Below are positions 7,370 through 12,080 of a stretch of 12,080 nucleotides of DNA, in pieces (position 1 is the stretch's first letter; each line of letters starts with the position of its first letter). Made by a program: the position numbers and the translations under genes. The DNA lies in the NCBI GenBank assembly GCA_025964215.1, contig JAOPZG010000123.1, positions 1 to 12,080 of the forward strand, given 5' to 3'. A model generated the notes under the pieces. It had not been told where the DNA came from. It saw only the letters and a program-made list of their open reading frames with translations, and searched no databases. Origin of the DNA: Conexibacter sp. (GTDB lineage: Bacteria > Actinomycetota > Thermoleophilia > Solirubrobacterales > Solirubrobacteraceae).

Positions 7370-8547
7370 CCGAGAACCCGCACCACATCCCCTTCAACAA
7401 GCCGTACCGGACCGGCCGCGAGGCCGCGATGATGGAGGAGGCGCTGCACAACGCGCACCTCTCCTCCGACGGCCCGTTCACCGCCAAGTGCAAGGCGTGG
7501 CTGGAGGACGTGACGGGGACGCGCTCCGCGCTGCTGACCCACTCGGCGACCGGCGCGCTCGAGGCCGCCGCGATCCTCGCCGAGGTCGGTCCCGGCGACG
7601 AGGTCATCATGCCCTCGTTCACCTTCGTCACGACCGCGACCGCGTTCCTGCTGCGCGGCGCGACGCCGGTCTTCGTCGACATCCGCGAGGACACGCTCAA
7701 CGTGGACGAGGACGCGGTCGCCGCCGCGATCACGCCGCGGACCAAGGCGATCGCCGCCGTCCACTACGCCGGCGTCGGCTGCGACATGGACCGCCTCAAG
7801 ACGATCGCCGACGACGCGGGCGCGATCCTCGTCGAGGACGCCGCGCAGGCGATCCTCTCCAGCCACAACGGCCAGCCGCTCGGCGCGATCGGCCACCTCG
7901 GCGCGCTGAGCTTCCACGAGACCAAGAACGTGACCTGCGGCGAGGGCGGCGCGCTGCTGGTCAACGACCCCGACATGGTCGCGCGCGCCGAGATCATCCG
8001 CGACAAGGGGACCAACCGCAAGGAGTTCTTCCGCGGTCAGGTCGACAAGTACACGTGGATGGACATCGGCTCCTCGTTCGGGATGAGCGAGGTCAGCGCC
8101 GCGTTCCTCTGGGCGCAGCTCACCGAGGCGCAGTCGATCACCGAGCGCCGGCTCGCGATCTGGAACCGCTACTACGAGGCGTTCGCCCCGCTCGAGGAGG
8201 CCGGCTTCGTGCGCCGGCCCGTGATCCCCGACGGCCTGCGCCACAACGCGCACCTCTTCTACCTGCTGGCGCCGGACCTCGCCGCGCGCACCGCCATCCT
8301 GCGCCGGCTCAACGAGCTCGAGGTCAACGCGGTCTTCCACTACGTGCCGCTGCACTCCTCGCCCGCCGGCGAGCGCTTCGGCCGCGCCCACGGCGACCTC
8401 ACCCGCACCACGGAGCTCAGCGAGCGCCTGCTGCGCCTGCCGCTCTGGGTCGGCATGAGCGACGAGGACCTCGATCGCGTGGTCGGCGCCGTCGAGGTGG
8501 CGGTCACCGAGACGCTCGAGGACCGCGCCGCCGGCCTGCCGGCCTAG
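7366..8547 (+). CDS. wecE: WecE-type dTDP-4-keto-6-deoxyhexose aminotransferase (DegT/DnrJ/EryC1/StrS family)
   Basis: 393 residues from ATG 7366, sharing ATGA with the upstream stop. It opens with IPFNKP (8-13), then LSSDGPFTAKC (32-42) and the PLP-site segments VEDAAQ (Asp158) and SFHETKN with Schiff-base Lys187. GEGGALLVND, RDKGTNRKEFFRGQVDKYTW (212-231) and DIGSSF follow. This combination is the WecE/RffA signature rather than that of the 3-aminotransferases FdtB or QdtB. E. coli WecE (about 376 residues) converts dTDP-4-keto-6-deoxy-D-glucose to dTDP-4-amino-4,6-dideoxy-D-galactose (Fuc4N) with glutamate as amino donor. Whether the product here is Fuc4N or the gluco epimer (Qui4N) cannot be decided by eye. 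It competes with the RmlC-family enzyme for the same kind of keto sugar. Its TAG stop shares CTAG with the stop of the convergent small gene. Confidence 0.93.
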   Translation: MTENPHHIPFNKPYRTGREAAMMEEALHNAHLSSDGPFTAKCKAWLEDVTGTRSALLTHSATGALEAAAILAEVGPGDEVIMPSFTFVTTATAFLLRGATPVFVDIREDTLNVDEDAVAAAITPRTKAIAAVHYAGVGCDMDRLKTIADDAGAILVEDAAQAILSSHNGQPLGAIGHLGALSFHETKNVTCGEGGALLVNDPDMVARAEIIRDKGTNRKEFFRGQVDKYTWMDIGSSFGMSEVSAAFLWAQLTEAQSITERRLAIWNRYYEAFAPLEEAGFVRRPVIPDGLRHNAHLFYLLAPDLAARTAILRRLNELEVNAVFHYVPLHSSPAGERFGRAHGDLTRTTELSERLLRLPLWVGMSDEDLDRVVGAVEVAVTETLEDRAAGLPA

Positions 8548-8810
8548 CTCCGGGACGCGCGGTCGGCGCTCTCGGCCGCGGCGACCGCGACCGCCGCGAG
8601 CTGCACGAGGCCGTTGCGGTAGTAGGGCCGCCACGCGTCGTCGCCGCGCAGCTCCACCTCGACCAGCGCCTGGGCGAGCTCGCCCAGCTCGGAGGCCAGG
8701 ATCGCCAGCCACTGCGCGGGCTCGTGGTCCTGACGGCCCCACTTCTCGAGCTGCCGCCGCCGCTCGTCCCCGATCTCCGAGACGATCTTGGGGGGCAGCG
8801 GGTCTTCCAC
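8544..8810 (-). CDS. Small MazG-like (nucleotide pyrophosphohydrolase-like) protein
   Basis: 88 residues if GTG at 8810 (reading leftward) is the start; TTG at 8822 would add four. No strong alternative exists, and the longer upstream frame lies antisense to the oxygenase gene. The core IGDERRRQLEKWGRQDH (13-29), EPAQWLAILASELGELAQA (30-48) and LVQLAAVAVAAAES (68-81) resembles short MazG-like proteins common in actinobacteria and phages. MazG-type enzymes are all-alpha and hydrolyse NTPs to NMP and pyrophosphate with two acidic motifs. The first is visible (Glu41, Glu44). The second, often E-L-V-Q or ExxD, reads G67-L-V-Q70 here, so a metal ligand may be missing. It sits between two glycan genes on the opposite strand, and nothing ties it to glycan synthesis. 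Its role is unknown. Confidence 0.75.
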   Translation of the reverse strand: MEDPLPPKIVSEIGDERRRQLEKWGRQDHEPAQWLAILASELGELAQALVEVELRGDDAWRPYYRNGLVQLAAVAVAAAESADRASRS

Positions 8811-8834
8811 GGGCTTGTGCAACCATAGCCTGCG
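8811..8834. promoter_or_regulatory. Short divergent intergenic region with possible -10 boxes
   Basis: 24 bp separate GTG 8810 (minus) from ATG 8835 (plus). On the minus strand TATGGT (8827-8822) matches TANNNT and lies 11 nt before the GTG, which would leave a leader of only a few bases. On the plus strand CATAGC (8824-8829) or TAGCCT (8826-8831) lies 5 or 3 nt before the ATG, closer than usual. No Shine-Dalgarno sequence precedes either start. The arrangement parallels the 22-bp divergent gap at 3448-3469. The promoter assignment is weak. Confidence 0.3.
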
Positions 8835-9674
8835 ATGAGTACCGTCGAGATCGGCAAGGCCACCATCGACGCACGGTCCGATGAGCAGTGGCTCGACAAG
8901 ACGCTCGGGAGCCTGCGGCACCTCGGCTTCGCCGTCGTGGAGAACGTCCTCGACGACCAGCTGGTCGCCGAGACGCACGAGGCGATGTACCGCGTGCAGG
9001 GCCGCATCCGCGAGGACGTCGGCGAGGACCGCCTGCGCCGCGCCGGCGAGCACGGCGTGCTGCGCAACATGGTGGCCTACGACGACCACTTCCTGCGGCT
9101 GCTCGAGCTCCCCGAGATGCTCGCGGTCGTCGACGCGACCGTCTCGCCGACGGCGATCCTCCACCTCCAGAACGGCTTCGTGCTGCCCTCGGTCGAGGGC
9201 GAGACCGCGAGCTTCCAGCACACGTTCCACATGGACTTCCCGCGCTACATGAACGGGTACCTCGCGTCGCTGAACGTCATGCTCGCCATCGACGGGTACA
9301 CGGCGCTCAACGGCGGCACGCTCGTCGCCGCCGGCACGCATCAGCGGCCCGAGCGCCCGAGCGACGCCTACCTCGAGATCGCCCAGACGCCGGTCGAGTG
9401 CGGCCCCGGCGCGATGGTCGTCTTCGACTCGACGCTCTGGCACGCCGCCGGCCAGAACCGCTCGGGCAACGACCGGCTCGGCATCAACCACCAGTTCACG
9501 CGCTCGTTCATCAAGCAGCAGGTGGACTACGTCCGCGCGCTCGGCGACGAGAAGGTCGAGTCGCTGCCGGACCGCACGCAGCAGCTGCTCGGCTGGTACA
9601 CGCGCGTCGTCACGAGCCTCGACGAGTACTACCAGCCCGCCGAGAAGCGCCGGTACCGCTCAGGCCAGGGGTGA
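8835..9674 (+). CDS. PhyH-family Fe(II)/2-oxoglutarate-dependent oxygenase
   Basis: 279 residues from ATG 8835; no other in-frame start lies close. The jelly-roll signature of phytanoyl-CoA dioxygenase-type enzymes is present. [13 protein letters not shown] (29-41) is the usual opening. FHMDF (131-135) gives the HxD iron ligands His132 and Asp134. [13 protein letters not shown] (160-172) is the typical mid-domain turn. LWHAAGQN (201-208) gives the distal iron ligand His203, and Arg214 in [10 protein letters not shown] is placed to bind the 2-oxoglutarate carboxylate. All metal ligands are intact, so it is probably active, hydroxylating or otherwise oxidising an unactivated carbon. The substrate is unknown. 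Placed directly before a polyprenyl-phosphate glycosyltransferase, WbqC and a methyltransferase, it may tailor an NDP-sugar or its acyl group (inference). It is the first gene of its plus-strand run, and its stop overlaps the next start (TGATG). Confidence 0.92.
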   Translation: MSTVEIGKATIDARSDEQWLDKTLGSLRHLGFAVVENVLDDQLVAETHEAMYRVQGRIREDVGEDRLRRAGEHGVLRNMVAYDDHFLRLLELPEMLAVVDATVSPTAILHLQNGFVLPSVEGETASFQHTFHMDFPRYMNGYLASLNVMLAIDGYTALNGGTLVAAGTHQRPERPSDAYLEIAQTPVECGPGAMVVFDSTLWHAAGQNRSGNDRLGINHQFTRSFIKQQVDYVRALGDEKVESLPDRTQQLLGWYTRVVTSLDEYYQPAEKRRYRSGQG

Positions 9675-10651
9675 TGGCGCCGGAGCTGAGCGTCGTCGTC
9701 CCGGTCTACGGCTGCGGGCCCTGCCTGCACGAGCTCCATCGCCGGACCGCGGCCACGCTCGACGCGCTGGAGCTCGACTACGAGATCGTGCTCGTCGACG
9801 ACTGCGCCGACGACGGCGCGTGGGAGGCGATGCAGGCGGTCGCCGCGCAGGACCCGCGCGTCCGCGGCCTGCGCCTGAGCCGCAACTTCGGCCAGCACGC
9901 GGCGATCACCGCCGGGCTCGCGCAGGCGCGCGGCGACCGCGTCGTCGTCATGGACTGCGACCTCCAGGACCCGCCGGAGGAGATCCCCAAGCTGTACGCC
10001 AAGGCGCTCGAGGGCTACGACATCGTCCTCGGCCGCCGCAGCGAGAGCCGCCACCACCGCGGCCGCCGCCTCGGCAGCCGCCTGTACTTCCACGTGATGA
10101 GCACGTTCACCGGCCTGCCGTTCGACGGCTCGTTCGGCACGTTCTCCATCATCTCGCGCAAGGTCGTCGACGCGTTCCTGCAGTTCCAGGACCAGGACCG
10201 CCACTACCTGTTCATCCTGAACTGGCTCGGGTTCAACCACACCGCGATCGACTACGACCACCGCGAGCGCCCGGTCGGCAAGAGCTCCTACTCGGTGCTG
10301 CGCCTGCTCCAGCACGCGCTCGACGGCCTCTTCTTCCAGACGACGGTCGCCCTGCGCTTCATCGTCGCGATGGGCTTCGTCATGGCCGGGCTCGGCGCGC
10401 TCGTCGCGCTCTACCTCGTGACCGCCCGCGCGACCGGCAGCGCGGCGCCGGGCTGGACGAGCCTCGCGGTCTTCACGCTCACCATCGGGGGCTTCACGGT
10501 GATCAGCACCGGCGTGACCGGGATCTACGTGGGCAAGGTCTTCGACCAGGTCAAGGGGCGCCCGCTGTTCGTGGTCGACCAGACGACCTGGGCGAGCCCC
10601 GAGGAGTCGGCCGGGGCCGTCCGCGCCGAGAACGTCGCGGACCGCGCATGA
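9674..10651 (+). CDS. GT2 polyprenyl-phosphate glycosyltransferase (ArnC/GtrB/CsbB-like) with two C-terminal membrane helices
   Basis: 325 residues from ATG 9674; GTG 9671 is an alternative start one codon upstream. GT-A hallmarks are SVVVPVYG (6-13), VLVDDCADD (39-47) with Asp42/Asp43, RNFGQHAAITAGLAQARGD (70-88), and the metal-binding Asp94-x-Asp96 in MDCDLQDPPEEIP. GRRSESRHH (120-128) and GKSSYSVLRL (202-211) are also typical. Two helices follow at about 226-249 and 264-287 with a short cytoplasmic tail. This is the architecture of enzymes that load a sugar from an NDP donor onto undecaprenyl or decaprenyl phosphate at the cytoplasmic face (ArnC, GtrB, CsbB). The lipid-linked sugar is then flipped and used by a GT-C enzyme, for which the YfhO-family protein at 5027 is the obvious candidate here. 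No GtrA-like flippase is in view. The stop overlaps the WbqC start (ATGA). Confidence 0.93.
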   Translation: MAPELSVVVPVYGCGPCLHELHRRTAATLDALELDYEIVLVDDCADDGAWEAMQAVAAQDPRVRGLRLSRNFGQHAAITAGLAQARGDRVVVMDCDLQDPPEEIPKLYAKALEGYDIVLGRRSESRHHRGRRLGSRLYFHVMSTFTGLPFDGSFGTFSIISRKVVDAFLQFQDQDRHYLFILNWLGFNHTAIDYDHRERPVGKSSYSVLRLLQHALDGLFFQTTVALRFIVAMGFVMAGLGALVALYLVTARATGSAAPGWTSLAVFTLTIGGFTVISTGVTGIYVGKVFDQVKGRPLFVVDQTTWASPEESAGAVRAENVADRA

Positions 10652-11385
10652 CCCGCGTCGCGATCAGCCAGTCCAACTACATCCCGTGGAAGGGCTACTT
10701 CGACCTGCTCGGCTCCGTCGACGAGCTGATGCTCTACGACGAGGTCCAGTACACGCGGCGCGACTGGCGCAACCGCAACAAGATCAAGACGCCGGCCGGG
10801 CTGAAGTGGCTGACGATCCCGGTCCAGGCCAAGGGCAAGTACCACCAGCGGATCGACGAGACGCTCATCACCGGGACCGAGTGGGCCGGGAACCACCTCT
10901 CGACGCTGCGCCACATGTACGCGTCCACGCCGCACTTCGCGACCTACCTGCCGCGGCTGGAGGCGCTCTACGGCGCGCCCGCCGAGCGGCTCAGCGACGT
11001 CAACCGCGCGTTCATCGAGCTCGTGGTCGCCGACCTCGGGCTGACCACCAAGATCACGTGGTCGACCGACTACGACGTGCCGGAGGCGCGCGCGGCGCGC
11101 ACCGACGACGGCGACGCGACCGAGCTGCTCGCCGCGCTCTCGGAGGCCGCCGGCGCGAGCACGTACGTCTCCGGCCCGGCGGCCAAGGTCTACCTGCAGC
11201 ACGACCGCTTCGACCGCCGCGACATCGCCGTCGAGTACTTCGCCTACGGCCCGTACCCCGAGTACGAGCAGCCGCACCCGCCGTTCGAGCACGGCGTCTC
11301 GATCCTCGACCTGCTGTTCTGCACGGGTCCCGAGGCGCGGAGCCACCTGCGGGCCGCGGCCGAGCCCGGGGCGCGCCGTGCCTGA
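10648..11385 (+). CDS. wbqC: WbqC-family protein (putative aminosugar acyl/aminoacyl-transfer enzyme)
   Basis: 245 residues from ATG 10648, sharing ATGA with the previous stop. The family signature is unmistakable at the N-terminus: AISQSNYIPWKGYFDLL (5-21), then YDEVQYTRRDWRNRNKIK (30-47) and KWLTIPV (53-59). A second conserved part is ASTYVSGPAAKVYL, followed by FAYGPYPEY. WbqC proteins recur in O-antigen and other glycan clusters beside sugar aminotransferases, and a role in adding an acyl or glycyl group to an amino sugar has been suggested from context. I know of no settled biochemical activity, so the symbol names the family, not a function. Here it follows a polyprenyl-phosphate glycosyltransferase and shares the locus with a WecE-type aminotransferase, which fits that idea. 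Its end overlaps the methyltransferase start by 8 bases. Confidence 0.92.
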   Translation: MTRVAISQSNYIPWKGYFDLLGSVDELMLYDEVQYTRRDWRNRNKIKTPAGLKWLTIPVQAKGKYHQRIDETLITGTEWAGNHLSTLRHMYASTPHFATYLPRLEALYGAPAERLSDVNRAFIELVVADLGLTTKITWSTDYDVPEARAARTDDGDATELLAALSEAAGASTYVSGPAAKVYLQHDRFDRRDIAVEYFAYGPYPEYEQPHPPFEHGVSILDLLFCTGPEARSHLRAAAEPGARRA

Positions 11386-12034
11386 GCCCGAGGCGCACGC
11401 GCCGATCGTCGCGAAGGTCGACGAGTACTACTCGGGCAAGCTCGCCGAGCACGGCATGACCGCCCGCGGCGTCGACTGGTCCACGACCGAGTCCCAGGAG
11501 ACGCGCTTCGCCCAGCTCTCCCGGCTGCTGCCGGCCGACCGGCCCTACTCGGTCACCGACCTCGGCTGCGGCTACGGCGCGTTTGTCGAGCACCTCGACG
11601 GCCTCGGCCACGCGTTCTCCTACCAGGGCCTCGACGTCTCCCAGGCGATGGTCGACGCCGGCCGCGAGCGCTGGGCCGGCCGCGCGGACTGCGCGTTCGC
11701 GACGACGCCGGAGGCGCTCGCGCCGACCGAGTACGCGCTGGCGAGCGGGATCTTCAACGTGCGCATGGACGTCGACCCGGCCCGCTGGGAGGCCTACGTC
11801 CACGACACGCTCGACCAGCTCCACGCGCTCGGGCCGCGCGGGTTCGCCTTCAACATGCTCACGAGCTGGTCGGACCCCGAGCGCATGCGCGAGGACCTGT
11901 ACTACCCCGACCCGGCCGCGATCTTCGGCCTCTGCAAGCGCCGCTTCGCGCGCAACGTCGCGCTCCTGCACGACTACGGGCTGTGGGAGTTCACCATCAT
12001 CGTGCGCACCGAGCTCGACGGGGCGGCCGGGTGA
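11378..12034 (+). CDS. Class I SAM-dependent methyltransferase
   Basis: 218 residues from GTG 11378, starting inside the last codons of the WbqC gene. The SAM-binding motif I is VTDLGCGYGAF (59-69), and the following strand ends in the acidic residue Asp86 (YQGLDVSQAM), which would hold the ribose hydroxyls. N-terminal of the fold is DWSTTESQETRF (33-44). The C-terminal part (YYPDPAAIFGLCKRRFARNVALL and DYGLWEFTIIVRT) replaces the usual substrate-cap region, is strongly patterned and looks like a family signature. It probably O- or N-methylates a sugar or its acyl substituent in the same pathway, which is inference from the neighbours. Its stop overlaps the next GTG start by GTGA, the same junction as between the first two genes. 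Confidence 0.92.
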   Translation: MPEPEAHAPIVAKVDEYYSGKLAEHGMTARGVDWSTTESQETRFAQLSRLLPADRPYSVTDLGCGYGAFVEHLDGLGHAFSYQGLDVSQAMVDAGRERWAGRADCAFATTPEALAPTEYALASGIFNVRMDVDPARWEAYVHDTLDQLHALGPRGFAFNMLTSWSDPERMREDLYYPDPAAIFGLCKRRFARNVALLHDYGLWEFTIIVRTELDGAAG

Positions 12035-12080
12035 GCGACGCTGCGTGGCGCCGGCGGGGGCTGCTCGTCCCGGCCCCCGC
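12031..12080 (+). CDS. Start of a further gene, cut by the window edge
   Basis: GTG at 12031 overlaps the methyltransferase stop (GTGA) and opens a frame that stays open to the edge, reading MSDAAWRRRGLLVPAPA. A GGGGCGGCCGG stretch lies just upstream. The junction type matches the other coupled genes in this run. Sixteen codons are too few to name a family; the call rests only on position, frame and overlap. Confidence 0.45.
   Translation, partial: MSDAAWRRRGLLVPAP

Noticed and set aside
8811..9491. N-terminal extension of the MazG-like gene to a 315-residue protein
   Set aside because: The added part is antisense to the PhyH oxygenase gene, whose iron-ligand motifs are intact, and is low complexity. 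The MazG-like homology begins right after GTG 8810.
8888..9673. In-frame extension of the GT2 gene upstream into the oxygenase region
   Set aside because: The extra codons are the oxygenase gene read in the wrong frame. GT2 homology starts at ATG 9674.
1..12080. tRNA or rRNA genes, CRISPR arrays, IS elements, toxin-antitoxin pairs or defence systems
   Set aside because: None was found. No transposase motifs, terminal inverted repeats, regularly spaced repeats or tRNA-like cloverleaf were noticed in the short gaps, and the coding content is fully accounted for by the listed genes.

Overview
The window is very GC-rich, densely packed bacterial DNA. GTG starts are common, most genes overlap by a few bases, and Shine-Dalgarno sequences are weak or absent. 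This suggests a high-GC actinobacterium. A Thermoleophilia/Solirubrobacterales-type genome would fit, but that is only a guess from composition. Every recognisable gene but one belongs to a surface-glycan (O-antigen-like, capsule-like or glycoprotein-glycan) biosynthesis locus. No rRNA, tRNA, IS element, CRISPR array or phage integration feature was seen, and no gene-free stretch exceeds about 30 bp.

Layout. (1) 1-2205, plus strand: an SDR oxidoreductase (N-terminus cut by the window edge), a short sugar-1-phosphate nucleotidyltransferase and a PglD/NeuD-like hexapeptide-repeat acyltransferase. (2) 2209-3447, minus strand: a GT4-type glycosyltransferase. (3) 3470-8547, plus strand: a CgeB-like glycosyltransferase, an RmlC-family epimerase, a YfhO-family polytopic membrane protein and a WecE-type PLP aminotransferase. 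(4) 8544-8810, minus strand: a small MazG-like protein, the one gene without an obvious glycan role. (5) 8835 to the right edge, plus strand: a PhyH-type Fe(II)/2-oxoglutarate oxygenase, a polyprenyl-phosphate glycosyltransferase of the ArnC/GtrB/CsbB type, a WbqC-family protein, a class I SAM methyltransferase and the first codons of another gene. Both minus-strand genes meet the preceding plus gene tail-to-tail with touching or shared stop codons, and face the next plus gene head-to-head across only 22-24 bp.

Working model (inference). WecE would convert a dTDP-4-keto-6-deoxyhexose to a 4-amino-4,6-dideoxyhexose, which the PglD-like enzyme and/or the WbqC protein could N-acylate. The PhyH oxygenase and methyltransferase could then tailor the sugar or its acyl group. 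The GT2 enzyme would load a sugar onto polyprenyl phosphate, and the YfhO protein, a GT-C-like enzyme, would transfer it to an acceptor outside the membrane. This matches the CsbB-GtcA-YfhO route known for lipoteichoic acid glycosylation in Firmicutes. No GtrA/GtcA-like flippase and no RmlA, RmlB or RmlD is present, so these must lie outside the window. The most interesting aspect is this combination of a tailored-aminosugar pathway with a GT2/YfhO export-and-transfer pair in an apparent actinobacterium.
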